DNA of 64,000 nucleotides from Ichthyophis bannanicus (Eukaryota > Chordata > Amphibia > Gymnophiona > Ichthyophiidae): contig CM066034.1 in the NCBI GenBank assembly GCA_033557465.1, positions 413,208,159-413,272,158 of the forward strand. The letters are read 5' to 3'. Both the position numbers and the translations under genes were made by a program. Below, piece after piece: positions 42,811-52,798 of the stretch (position 1 is its first letter; the number at the start of each line of letters is the position of its first letter). A model generated the notes under the pieces. The model ran no database searches and was not told the DNA's origin. It saw only the letters and a list, made by a program, of their open reading frames with translations.

Positions 42811-42832
42811 ACGGCACTTAACAACAACATTC

Positions 42833-42975
42833 ACAGAGGTGTTATAATTGTTTCCTTTTTGTAGCTTAATGTTACTTTTCTTTCTTAAAATACACGCTGG
42901 AATGTGTTTTTCTTGAGCCAAGGTTTCCTTGGTTGTTTGTTAATCTCAATAAATAATACATTTAAAAAAATTAAG
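42833..42975 (+). mobile_element. L1-like ORF1-only element, copy 1 (3' end)
   Basis: After the RTE tail the host element resumes with a T-rich 3' UTR ending 'ggttgtttgttaatctcaat' then 'aaataatacatttaaaaaaa'. The end resembles copy 2 ('tttgctttgttaatgattg' then an A-run at 47522). It supports the idea that the ORF1-only family ends in a short 3' UTR and poly(A). Confidence 0.45.
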
Positions 42976-43055
42976 GTCTTACGCACATAAAATAGCACAT
43001 AACTTTCCATGCAGGCCTTATAAAATCATCTCTAATGCATGGCAGTATGGAGTGA

Positions 43056-43256
43056 TGGAATAGCCTAGTGGTAAGAGCAGCAGTCTAGTACCTAGAAGAT
43101 TTAGGTTCAATTCCTAATAGCTTGCCTTGGGCAAGTCAATTTACCCTCCATTGCCCCTGAAGAAAAAGCCTGGTAATCTACTTCTGGTCCTACCTTGCTA
43201 ACAAAACCCAGGGTCTGCTGGGTCACCAGCAGTCAGCATTGATTTGACAGCACTTT
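43056..43256 (+). mobile_element. SINE-A copy (sense)
   Basis: Head 'gatggaatagcctagtggta', B-box GGTTCAATTCC, central 'ttgggcaagtcaatttaccc' with 'ctacttctggtcctacc', and an RTE-like tail 'gggtcaccagcagtcagcat', ending in an A-run (43257-43265). It diverges from the copies at 30140 and 63788 by several percent, judged by eye, and is tRNA-derived only in its promoter. Confidence 0.75.
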
Positions 43257-44450
43257 AAAAAAAAAGTGTGGCACTCAAAGATGGTAGCATTTAATGCCAT
43301 ACCACTGTCTGATAGTATGGTCCTTTGTTTGTATCTTTAAGAATGATCTGAGCACAGACATATGTTAAGGCATGATACTCACCCTTTTCATCATTACCAT
43401 AGCTTGGTATTTCTTGTTCTTAATATAATTCTCAGTGGTCACAGCACATGGAATTTGTTTACTATATATACAGCAGACGCTAGATTAGTATTGATACTCC
43501 AAGCACTAGTGCTATTACACCTCTGCTGTCCTCTGGTGGAGCAGTACTCTGTATTATTGGTCTGGGTGCCTCATGATCTTCAGTTTGTCTGGTATGGCTT
43601 GTATTGCCATTGATGTTGGCTGATCATCTGCTCAGTCTTCCATCATGGCCACAGCCATTATATAAATGGAAAGTGTTTGGGTCATAGCTGTTTAGGGCCC
43701 TACAGACAAAGGATATTGGCACATACTGACTGGCATATCATGGCCCCCCTTAGAAGATGTGTATGCATTTTAATGTCAGGATATTATGATGGTGTCCCAT
43801 CACCTGCTCTGTCCCCACATGCGACTTGCATGTTAGAATTTTCAGTGGATGTAGCCCTTGTAAAAATTCATGCTATAAATGGGTATGGAGGCTTCCCCAC
43901 GTAAATGGCATAACTCCACGCCCCCGAGTCTTTTCCTCCAGGTGCATTATCAGGCACCCTGCACCCATTCCCTGTGCTGTCTGTTCTAGGGGCTGTCCTT
44001 ATGTCCTATATACCTCTCTCCTTCTGCCACTGGCAGAGTACATGCTAATGGGTATTGATGGCTATGCCTGACAGTCATGTTGGCTCATAACAACACTTTT
44101 CACATAACAACATGCACCAGACTACAGATGTTCATTGGGGGTGAAGTGGTGGGGTGAATGAGTTTTTGAATTACTTGAATGTCTTGATGTTTCAGCAAGT
44201 GATATGTTATGTAGAGTAGGTGCTATCCACCCTCACTTCTACCACAGAGCTCCAAGTGAAGGCTGTTCATCATCCAATCAGCTGGACACCCTGCTAGTCC
44301 AGGGCAAGCCATATTACTTTGGTGTCAAAGCCTGGTAACAATGAAGGTGTTCAGTACCTTGCCAGATGCTCACTTTACAGCGTATAATATGACATTCTTC
44401 TTCTGACATGAAGGGCCAGACAAATAATGAGATGACATATGTTAAATATA
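43257..44450. other. Anonymous single-copy-looking DNA
   Basis: No coding region or repeat that I can recognise. Small frames at 43362-43613, 43677-43904 and 43826-44071 show no family motifs. It may be the non-coding flank or intron of the possible MYB-like transposon gene that lies next to it. Confidence 0.4.
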
Positions 44451-44459
44451 TACCAATAT

Positions 44460-45130
44460 ATTTTATTCTAATACAAAAATTAAAATTTTAAAACAGGAAC
44501 AAAAAATTGCACAACTGACATATCAAATACATATATATGAAAAATAGCTCAATATGTTTTTGAAAAACAGAATATAACTAAGAAAAGCAATGGGCTATGC
44601 CCTGAGCATGTAGCAATACAAACCCCATGCTGCTTAATGGCCTGTATGAGGACCCATATCTTTGCCACCAGCATCTCTCCAACAGCAGCACCAGTCGTTA
44701 CTGTCCCTCAGAACTCTGAGCTCCAAGAGGATCTCATGGAGTCTGGAGAGTAGGCATACCCATGGAGAGACTGCTGTTTGGGAGGTAGCTGTGATTCTAC
44801 AGAAGGCAGTACTGTGGACTGGTGGATCTACAGGGGAAGCACAACATCCATACTCTGGTGTAGTAATGGGGTCTGTGTGGCTCCCCCCTTCTCCTCTACC
44901 AGTTCTGGCTCTGGGTCCACCACCCTGGATGACTACTCCTTTTCCACCAGCTCTGGCTCTGGGACCATTGCCCCCAACTCCTCCTCCTCAGAGGAGGAAA
45001 TGTTAGTTGAAGAGGAGGATGAAGAGGCTGGTGATAAGGATGAAGACACGGAAGATGTATCCTCTGCTGCCTCCTGTGCCCCTTCTGGATGTGCATCCTT
45101 TACAGCAAGGACCTGGGAGTGAGCATCTGC
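44460..45130 (-). pseudogene. Possible Harbinger-type MYB-like protein, last exon
   Basis: On the minus strand a good splice acceptor (pyrimidine run then cag, ending at about 45131) opens a frame beginning DAHSQVLAVKDAHPEGAQEA, followed by a Ser/Glu-rich stretch with repeated PEPELVE. A shifted frame further on gives LLSRLHEILLELRVL-like sequence, and a poly(A) signal (AATAAA read at 44462-44468) follows. This layout fits the C-terminal exon of MYB/SANT-like proteins encoded by Harbinger transposons, but no SANT domain, transposase or terminal repeats were found. The plus-strand frames here are mirror images. Tentative. Confidence 0.3.
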
Positions 45131-45859
45131 AAGGAAAAAATGAACAAGTGAGGACATAGATCACAAATGGGGAGATTTGCAGTTCATATAGCCACTGCAC
45201 AGACAGACAACTAACAAAAGCAATACAAGTTACACAAATATTGCCTAGAATATGGATATGAATTTCTTTGATATGATATAGAATATATCAGTGCAATTTC
45301 TCATGTTTCATATATTTTTGAGCCCATTATGAAATGAAAAAAGTAAAACCTTTTTTCCCCACTATTGTGAAAACTTAGGCTGGCCTCAAACCAGTGGCCT
45401 TTAGGTTAAAATGCAGCTCCTTTTCCAAGGGGAGCTCTTAAGCTTTTAAATTGTATTTTTTTTCTGTTGCTATTAGTTTCTGTTGCCTTACTGGCCCATA
45501 TTTTGGTTGCTCTTTGGCAGTGTTGAAAGACTTTCCTGCCTCTTGTTGCTTAGTGCATCTATTGACTCTAGCTCTTGAGACCTACTCAAAAGACTGTACC
45601 TCTGCCTAATGTTCTGTAAAAGCATGTCTAGGTAAATTATCAAACATTTATCAAGCCTACTGCAGATCCTAGCTATCCAAGCCTTGAGAAACTGCTATCA
45701 CCAGAAATACAAGACACAGTTCAGAGCTGGCTGGTTTAGGCTAGTCCTGTAGATGTGGTGATACCCGCTCTTGTAAGAATATTGCCTTCTGAAACAAGAG
45801 TCATTTGTCTGAGGCCAGGCTGTGAAAGTTTTTAACAAAAGTGGACTACACAAAGTGGA
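45131..45859. other. Anonymous DNA
   Basis: No gene or repeat recognised; could be intron sequence upstream of the possible exon at 44460-45130. A purine-rich GGAGT repeat at 45857-45885 leads into the SINE. Confidence 0.4.
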
Positions 45860-46162
45860 GTGGAGTGGAGTGAAGTGAAGGAGTGGCCTAGTGGTTGGGA
45901 CAAGGTACCTCAGGCCAAAAGGTCAGGGGTTCAAATCCCACTAGAGGACAGCAACCTTAGGCCAGAAGGACTGGGGTTTCTAGTCCCACAGCTGCTCCTT
46001 GTGGTCTTGGGCAAGCCACTTAACCCTCCATTGCCCATGTTCCTTGCAAAATAGCTATCTCCAAGTTATAATGCCCTGTTTAATGTAATTTCAGTTTGTT
46101 CAATTATAAACCACCTTGATATCATGAAAGGCAGTATATAAGAAATGTTAAATAAATAAACA
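45860..46162 (+). mobile_element. SINE-B copy (sense, full length)
   Basis: Head 'gagtggcctagtggttggga', B-box GGTTCAAATCCC, central 'gtcttgggcaagccacttaa', and tail 'ataaaccaccttgatatcat' with 'taaataaataaa' end. The tail resembles L2-group LINE 3' ends rather than RTE, in contrast with SINE-A. It shares the tRNA-type head structure with SINE-A. Confidence 0.75.
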
Positions 46163-46218
46163 GATTTTGGGGTTGCCTTCTTTGCCTAGAGATCTCTAAC
46201 TTGTGAAAGGAGCATATT

Positions 46219-46385
46219 TTACTTACCAGATAATGTCCTTTCCTTGAATCCTGCTAGATTAGTCCAGACAAGTGTGCTGTGTCCTCCTACCAACAGATGT
46301 GGAGACAGAGGAAGCTTCCAGAAGCTTCTTATGACATCATCATGCCATATCACCCAGAACCTCTAGCCTTCAGAATTCATATCAA
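46219..46385 (+). repeat. DIRS-2 left inverted terminal repeat
   Basis: Matches the reverse complement of 59855-59993. The outer extension 'ttacttaccagataatgtcc' is absent from the right end but appears in inverse at about 46585-46610, in the internal complementary region. Confidence 0.75.
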
Positions 46386-46554
46386 AGCATATGGTGGGGA
46401 ATATCAGAGCTCACAAAACCTCAGTGAAGGTAACCAGGTTCAACAGAACAATAACCTTAACTATGTACAGGATCAGCATCAACAGAAGGCTTGTCTAAAG
46501 GTTATGAGCCCGCAGGGCCAACAACAGAGAACAGCAGACCAAGGAGTTATCTAT

Positions 46555-46650
46555 GGTGGGTAATTGACTGGTCTAGCAGGACTCAAGGAAAGGACATTAT
46601 CTGGTAAGTAATCTGGTAGACCAGTCCAGACAAGTGGGACATACTAAAGC
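46555..46650. repeat. DIRS-2 internal complementary region
   Basis: First part 'ggacattatctggtaagtaa' is the reverse complement of the left terminus (46220-46250); it is followed directly by 'gtagaccagtccagacaagt', the reverse complement of the right terminus. This abutment of left-end and right-end complements is the hallmark of DIRS internal regions. Confidence 0.75.
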
Positions 46651-46676
46651 TACAACTTCCCTGGATGACATCTTTT

Positions 46677-47547
46677 AAGACCTCTAAGCCAAGATAGTTT
46701 GTATTTACATAGGCAATAGGAAGTATTTGAGAAATGGTCTCGCTCTGAAAAGTTAATATGTCTAAATTTTCCCATTACATACTATCTATCTCCTTTAATT
46801 TTATTTTACAAGTATTTAAAAGAAATGTTGTTTACGCAAGCTGAAGAGCTTAAGGTTGCTAATATATATTATATTCCTAGAGCTAAGAGATTGTCTCAAG
46901 TGGGTGTGGGTGAGCTTGACCAGTTAGAGTCTCCTGATAGTTTGGATGTGTCTGAGTTTTTAGAATCCTCTTCAGATAAAATTTCTTCTAGAGCGACACT
47001 GACAGTAACTTTTGTGTCTGAAATAGATAAAAACTCAGTTCTTAAGGCATATTTTCCTAAGAAAGACATCGTTTTTTGTGGACAGAAGGTCACTCTCTTT
47101 TCCGATGTTTCCTGCACTACCCAGCTTTGTCATAAGGCATTCTTGGAGTTAAAATCTTGCACCCTTGCAGTGGGAGCTACCCTTTTCCTTAAGTTCCCTT
47201 GCAAGTGTGTTGTGCATCATCAGGGAAAAAGTTATGGCTTTCTGGATCCAGGTCATTTGGTAGATTTTCTTAGTAATCATGAGTCTTAATTTCTGTTAGA
47301 GACAAGTTAGTATTTGGGGTTAGTGGAATAATATGATGCACTGCCAAGTTTTCTTTCAGTGGTTTATTGTTTTAATTTCTTTTATTGGGACTCGCTTTCT
47401 TCCTTAATGTGGACTCGTATGCATTTTATGTGTTTACAAATGTGGCCTGGATTATATCTAGTATATTTTCTTTTTCCTGCATTTCTATGATAATGTGTTT
47501 GCTTTGTTAATGATTGAAATTGTATTAAAAAAAAAAGACTTCTAAGC
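46677..47547 (+). mobile_element. L1-like ORF1-only (half-L1) element with TSD
   Basis: The insertion body is about 46692-47532 and interrupts DIRS-2. Direct repeats aagacctctaagcca (46677-46691) and aagacttctaagctc (47533-47547) flank it, with an A-run at 47522-47533, so it was retrotransposed L1-style. It contains ORF1 only, then about 230 bases of 3' UTR. No trace of ORF2 lies between ORF1 stop and poly(A), which resembles mammalian HAL1 elements in layout. Confidence 0.6.
46825..47289 (+). CDS. L1-like ORF1p: RRM end plus C-terminal domain
   Basis: Open to the stop at 47287-47289; the same frame stays open upstream to about 46738 and reads EKWSRSEKLICLNFPITYYL, like the RRM start of L1 ORF1p (RSxxLRLVNFP). 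Within the listed part: YYIPRAKR (end of RRM), a flexible acidic linker, RATLTVTFVSEIDKNSVLKAYF, then HKAFLELKS, GATLFLKFPCKCVVHHQGKSY and DPGHLVDFL (C-terminal domain). The true start and coiled coil are lost by 5' truncation; the Met given is internal. About 150-185 residues remain versus 300-plus in full L1 ORF1p. Confidence 0.6.
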   Translation: MLFTQAEELKVANIYYIPRAKRLSQVGVGELDQLESPDSLDVSEFLESSSDKISSRATLTVTFVSEIDKNSVLKAYFPKKDIVFCGQKVTLFSDVSCTTQLCHKAFLELKSCTLAVGATLFLKFPCKCVVHHQGKSYGFLDPGHLVDFLSNHES

Positions 47548-48560
47548 TCTATGCCGAAGGTCATATCTGCCCGAGCGTGGACATCCAAGTGGTAGTGCTT
47601 AACAAAAGTAGAAAGTGATGCCATGTTGCTGCCTGACCAAATGTCTGAGGGGGCTACCGAGCTACGCTCCGCCCATGAAAACACTTGTGCCCAAGTTCCA
47701 CAACAGATACATGGAGGCAATCACTTTCTTGATTCAGCACCCCAAAATAGACTTAGTGACTGCATCACTCTTACACAGTCCAGCAAACAGCACCAATAGA
47801 TGGTTTGACTTACGGAAAGAATTAGTAACCTTAAAATACCGGAGAAGCACTCTCCTGATATCAATCAGGTGAAAGTCCTTGTCCTTCTCTTGCCACTGCT
47901 CCTAAGAAAAGGAGGATAGACTACATGATTCACATGGAAAGCAGATAGCACCTTGGGCCAGAAAGAAAGAATATGGTGAAGCAAACGGCCTCCTCTGAGA
48001 ATGATAAGTAAAGATCCCTCCATAACAAGGCTTGCAGCTCAGCGATAAATCTTGCTGAACAGACTGTGACCAGAAAGACAGTCTTGAGGGTCAGATCTTT
48101 AAGTGTAGCCCACTTCAAGAGCTCAAAGGGCTCCGACCAAGTACTGGAGCACCAGGCAGAGCTTCCATAGAGCAGTGGTTCTCAACCCAGTCCTCTGGGA
48201 CCCCCAGGCCAGTCAAGTTTTCAGGATATCCACAATGAATATGCATGAAATAGATCTGCATGCACTGCTTACAGTGTATGCAGATCTATCTCATGCATAT
48301 TCATTGTGGTTACCTTAAAAACCTGACTGGACTAGGGGTCCCAGAGGACTGGATTTAGAGGAACAGTTGAGTACAGTGGGGGACACGGATGTCATACCCC
48401 CTGGAGAAAACAAGAAACATCAGGATGCAAAGCAATGGACTGCCCCTGAAGCAGGAAAGGGCTGCCTCCTGAACCTTCAGGTAACTAAGAGAAAGGCCCT
48501 TGTCCAAACCCTCCTGAAGAAAGGCAAGCATGGATGTAAGTCTGCTTCATCAGGCCTAGC
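47548..48560 (-). pseudogene. DIRS-2 tyrosine recombinase remnant
   Basis: The minus frame 47930-48118 reads LTLKTVFLVTVCSARFIAELQAL, matching SARRISELQAL in DIRS-1 (catalytic Arg kept), and the region 47560-47870 holds the C-terminal half in broken frames, including a block like CRAATWSSVHTF near 47580-47640. A MITE at 48173-48366 interrupts the N-terminal side. Inactive. Confidence 0.6.
48173..48366. mobile_element. Palindromic hAT-like MITE (intact)
   Basis: Starts cagtggttctcaacccagtc and ends with sequence whose reverse complement is ctgttcctctaaatccagtc; the two halves pair over most of their length (e.g. 'aatatgcatgaaatagatct' with its inverse at 48275-48305). The whole element is nearly one hairpin. 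Related to the split MITE at 7492/10960. No clear 8-bp duplication is visible. Confidence 0.7.
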
Positions 48561-48779
48561 CTAATGCTGATGGAATCAACGCTCAAAAAGACGACAGACA
48601 CGCACATAGGCCAGGCTGGCAGATTCTCTCCTAGCTTTGAGGAGCGCGAATATTATGGCAGGAGAGTGGCCCTTACTTGCTATGTGGTGCCTCTAAAGAG
48701 CCAAGCGAGAAATGAACTGAGTTGTCCAGAATTGGTCCTTGATGTAACAGCCCCTGTGCTGAGGGCAGTCGCAGAGGAG

Positions 48780-50100
48780 GATCATGCGGAAGCCTCATGA
48801 GGACCCCAAACTACCACCTCTATGATCAATCTGGCACCATCAGGATCACCCAGCCCAGATGATGCTCTATGCATCAAAGCACATGATCCACTAGCAACAG
48901 GGGAGGAAACACATATATAGCAGGCTGCACTGGACCAGGTCACCATCAGATCCATCTTGGGATGACCACAGTGGTGTAGAATTTGCTGATAGGCCGTTTG
49001 ACTCAATCCCACTTTCCAGGGTCAAGAGAGTGATAACTAAGGAGTTGCACTGATTAAGCTAACAGGTTCCTTTCCACCCAGGAGAACAGGAGAACCATCT
49101 CCATGGCCACTCCAACACTTTTCGTGTCTCCTTTCTAATTGACGTACGCAACTGCATTGGCATTATCTGAGTAGACATAGTTTGCTTTGTCCTTGCTTCA
49201 AGGCAGTTGATGGGCTATGCCGACTCGCAACTGTTCAACAGCCCTAAGCAGCTCAGGTCTCACAATGAGCTCCTCAGTCAAACAGGCTGGCATCTATCAA
49301 CAGGTGTTCATCCAGTGGCATATTCTTTTTCAGATGCTAAGGCTGCCACCACCACAGACTGGACACCACCTCTGACTGGAGGGGAAGCCTGACCTCAAAC
49401 TCTTGAGATCCGGGAGACCACTGAGAAAGCAATGACGCCAAAGTCACTATGTCAGTCATTGCTGCCATCAAACTGAGAAGCAACAGATAATCTCAAATTC
49501 TGGGAGCCTGTTGAAATCGGAAGGCTGCCAATTGAACCAACAACTTGTTTACCCTCTTCTTGGGCAAGTATTTCAGTGATTGGGAAGGCACCAAGTAGCC
49601 TTCTTTGATTTATCATCCAACCAAGACTCTCGAGGAACTGTACCACCTGGACCAAAACCTGAGATGCTTCAGACTTTGCCCGTGCCCATATAAGCCTATC
49701 GTCTAGATATGGGTGTTCACAGATCCCCTGGCACCTCAGCACAGCAGCTGCCAACACCATCACTTTCAAGTACATCTTTGGGGTAGTGGAGAGGCCAAAG
49801 GAGGGAAGAGTGGTGAACTAAAAATGAGAGCCAAAAATGGCAAAACAGAGAAAGTGCTGTTGAACCTCTTGGAAGTAAGCCTCGACCAAGTCTGAAAACA
49901 TGAGGAACTCTCAGCAGCATACCGCCTGAATCACTGACTGCAGGGTGTTCATACAAAAGTGAAGGGTATGCAGGTGCATGCTGACTCCCTTGAGGTCGAG
50001 GATTGGCCGAAAAGAACCGTCTTTCTTTGACACTACAAAGTAGGTGGAGTATTGTCCCTGGTCCTGGTTGGCTGGGGAAACAGGGACCACTACCCTTAGA
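48780..50100 (-). pseudogene. DIRS-2 reverse transcriptase-RNase H remnant
   Basis: Minus-strand reading from about 50070: STYFVVSKKDGSFRPILDLKG (RT fingers), then HPYLDDRLIWA (catalytic YLDD at about 49690-49720), then VQFLESLGWMINQ. RNase H appears near 49150-49190 as VYSDNANAVAYVN (equivalent to TDNQVAMFYLN in DIRS-3) and near 48950 as PKMDLMVT (PDIDLFAS in DIRS-3). Stops and frameshifts are frequent. Confidence 0.65.
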
Positions 50101-50229
50101 TGGAGAAGTTTGTCCGGGGTACAGTAAACTGCATTTCTTGATCATAGGGCTGCAAGGAGAGATGACAGATATTTGGGATATGTTCTCTGCACTCCAGAAC
50201 ATAACCATGCTAAATGGAGTCTAGCACCT

Positions 50230-51400
50230 AGCAATCCTCTGTGATTTGGGCCTACTCCTGGAAGAAAAGGCAGAGTCTGCTGCCTCCTGGTGGCATCATT
50301 GTGCCTGATGAGAGGAGGCACCTATGGATGTGCTGGTGTCCTGGGACCCTCGTGGTCAATGAAAGGGCCGAGTCCGAGACTGGAACCCAGAAGAGAATGA
50401 AAAGGAGTGATTTACAGGGTATTATCTGTGGAAGTCTCGGAAGCCATGGGAGTTTGAATAGCATGTGTGAGGAACGTGGGCATACACAGAAATGTGCCCG
50501 TATACCTCCCAAGCCCTTTTCGCCTATCCTCCGGGAGGCGATGAGGTTTGGCCTCGCCCAGGTCTTTAAACAGCTTCTCCAAGCCTGCCTCAAAACAAGA
50601 GCCTCCCTTTGAAGGTGAGCTGAACCATTCAGAATTTGGAGGATGAATTCACCACCCAATGGCAGAGCCATATCCAATATTGTGCCAAAGAGCAATATCC
50701 TTAGCTGTCGTGGACAAAATCATGCATAGTATCCAACCAAAAGGCTGTAGCTGACTCCAAAAGGGACATAATATCCTCTGGCACAAGGGACTGAATCCAC
50801 TGGAGCAGAGTTTGAGTCATCAGATCCGCACACACCACCAACTGAAGGATAACAGTGGAGACTGCAAACTGCTTCTTCAAGAGAGTGCCTACCTTACAAT
50901 CCAGGAGGTCCTTCATTCTGCCCTTCATCGGAATGCTGGTTCACTTTGTAACTGCTGTAACCTGTGCATCCACTCTCAGTGTGGGCACAAAGCCTCCTGC
51001 AAACTTTCATTCCTTTAGTGCTCGCAATCGGAGCATATCAGGTGACAACGCAGTGCAGCTTGGCTCAGCATGTGGGGTGGATTGGCATTGAGGGAGGTGG
51101 CACTGCTGGGGTGCTTGCTTGGAGCGGCAGAGACTTGGGCCAGCCCTGGAAGGTGGCATAAAAACCTCCACTGCCAACAGCAGTCAGGCAGCAGAGTCTA
51201 AAGACGCACTAAGTTGGTGTGCTGTGAGCCATGTCTACATCGATAGAGCTACGTGTGCTATCACCATGCAGACCAGAGCCACACATGCAGAAACTATATG
51301 GACAGCTGCGTGCATAAGGGCCACGTACAGTGGTGCCAGTAGTGCATACCAGGGGAGGTGTGGAAAGGGTGTGATAAAGCAAACAATGTGCACAGGCAAT
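50230..51400 (-). pseudogene. DIRS-2 gag remnant
   Basis: The minus strand at 50701-50928 reads LQLVVCADLMTQTLLQWIQS and LLESATAFWLDTMHDF, parallel to DIRS-1 gag (LQVTVCGGLVARATLRWIQQ, LLESVAAFLADAFYDL). Near 50560-50610 FKGRLLF recurs. The N-terminal part up to about 51500 is degenerate, and the zinc-cluster start was not identified; it would lie near the DIRS-3 insertion point. Confidence 0.6.
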
Positions 51401-51558
51401 TAGGCAAGACAGGAAACACCGGTGCCAAACTAACGGATGGCCTGAGCAGCCCAAACCCAACTTAGTGCTCTGGCAACAGAAGAAGTCGTGAGCCCCCACA
51501 GACAAGATAGATAGGTTTAATCTTTGGTACTCATCCCCGGGGAGCCCAGAGCAGGTAA

Positions 51559-51755
51559 AGCATAGTTACTCACCTGTAACAGGTGATCTCCGGGAACAGC
51601 AGGAATTTTGTCTTCACATATGGGTATCGTCGGTACCGACGGAGCCTGCGCGGGAACACTCCCCAGCATCCAATTAGAAAGCTTTTGGGAGCATCCCACA
51701 GCGCCTGCATGCTGCCTTCCCGCCTTTCCCAACTGCCTCTCTCCAATTGAGTTTT
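51559..51755 (+). repeat. DIRS-3 left inverted terminal repeat
   Basis: The inner part pairs with 59333-59480. The left-only extension 51559-51600 ('agcatagttactcacctgta' onward) contains its own small palindrome cctgtaacagg and is repeated in inverse at 51840-51895. Confidence 0.85.
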
Positions 51756-51831
51756 AAAGCTGAGACAAAGAGAGAAAGAGGGAAAGAAAAGAAAATAGAG
51801 ATACAACTCCTAGAGGAGGTGGGTGGGTTGT

Positions 51832-51935
51832 GAAGACTAAATTCCTGCTGTTCCCGGAGATCACCTGTTACAGGTGAGTAACTATGCTATCTCCAGGAAC
51901 AAGCAGGAATGCAGACTTCACATATGGGGACTCCC
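51832..51935. repeat. DIRS-3 internal complementary region
   Basis: 51832-51890 is an almost exact reverse complement of 51559-51620 (left end); 51890-51935 ('atctccaggaacaagcagga' and on) is the reverse complement of the right end. The two complements touch at about 51890, which marks the circular junction of the element. Confidence 0.85.
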
Positions 51936-52045
51936 TAGCTACAGATGCCAGGGAGAGACCCCAGAAGTTGTGTGCCCCTGTGAAAGGGCTCCACTCCCCC
52001 CCATGGATCTCTGGCATCCTACTGGGAATGGTGGGTAGGAGTTGA

Positions 52046-52798
52046 TTAAGTATGGAACAGGTGTTGTAGAACAGCCTGACCAAACAAGGCATCCCGGCGG
52101 GAGTCCTTGTCCAAGCAGTAATGGGCTGTGAAGGTATGAACCGAGGCCCAAGTAGCTGCTCGACAGATGTCGTCAATAGACACAGAGTGTAGATGAGCCA
52201 TTGAGGCTGCCATGGCTCTCATGTTGTGAGCTGTCACATGGCCTTCCAGAGAAAGGTTCTTACTCTGATAGACAAAAGAAATACACTGTGCAATCCAGTT
52301 GGACAATGTTCTCTTGCAGACTGGAAGTCCCAAATGAGAAGAATCAAAAGCAACAAAGAGTTGGGAGGACTTTCTATGTTGCTGTGTCCTTTGCAAGTAA
52401 AAGGCAAGTGCTCTTTTACAGTCCAAAGTATGAAGATTCCTTTCTGCATTTGAAGCATGAGGCCTTGGAAAAAACACAGGCAGGTAAACCGCCTGGTTTA
52501 AATGAAAAGGTGAGACCACCTTTGGCATAAAATGTGGATGAGTCCTAAGGACTACCTTATCATGATGGAACCTCGTGTAAGGACGATCAGCAACTAATGC
52601 TTGCAATTCACTGATGTGACGTGCTGATGTGATTGCAATGAGAAAGATAACTTTCCAGGAAAGGAATTTCAAGGAGGTAGTAGCTAAAGGTTCAAAAGGC
52701 GGCTTCATGAGCTGCCCCAGAACCAGATTCAGGTCCCATGCCACTGGAGGTGGCCTAATGGGAGGCTTAGTTAGAAGAAGACCCCTCATAAATCTCAC
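52046..52798 (-). CDS. DIRS-3 tyrosine recombinase, catalytic domain
   Basis: An open frame of 250 codons. Catalytic signatures are Arg60 in SARHISELQAL, His191 and Arg194 in VTAHNMRAMAAS (the HxxR box; DIRS consensus HSTRA), and Tyr227 in HTFTAHYCLD. The N-terminal SAM-like domain lies in an overlapping frame, 52767-53126 (SYAFKWKRFSTWCSQKGLYP), so one frameshift near 52800 splits the gene. The enzyme integrates circular element DNA without target duplication. Located last in the minus-strand order, directly before the internal complementary region, as in other DIRS elements. Confidence 0.85.
   Translation of the reverse strand: MRFMRGLLLTKPPIRPPPVAWDLNLVLGQLMKPPFEPLATTSLKFLSWKVIFLIAITSARHISELQALVADRPYTRFHHDKVVLRTHPHFMPKVVSPFHLNQAVYLPVFFPRPHASNAERNLHTLDCKRALAFYLQRTQQHRKSSQLFVAFDSSHLGLPVCKRTLSNWIAQCISFVYQSKNLSLEGHVTAHNMRAMAASMAHLHSVSIDDICRAATWASVHTFTAHYCLDKDSRRDALFGQAVLQHLFHT

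Larger units (their letters stand above)
39668..42832 (+). mobile_element. RTE/BovB-like LINE copy C (nearly full length)
   Basis: The longest RTE copy: 5' UTR from about 39668 ('gcagcagcagaatgggatag'), endonuclease 39839-40740, linker, RT 41210-42690, and the terminus 'caacggcacttaacaac' with a very short AAC tail. It inserted into the 3' UTR of an L1-like ORF1-only element. Several single-base defects break the frame, but every segment of the protein is represented. Confidence 0.85.

Noticed and set aside
44662..45122. Plus-strand Ser/Glu-rich frames
   Set aside because: The splice acceptor and poly(A) signal lie on the minus strand, so the plus frames are more likely mirror images of an acidic repeat.
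45880..45950. tRNA-like A and B boxes
   Set aside because: They are the Pol III promoter of SINE-B; the sequence does not fold as a cloverleaf and continues into a LINE-like tail.
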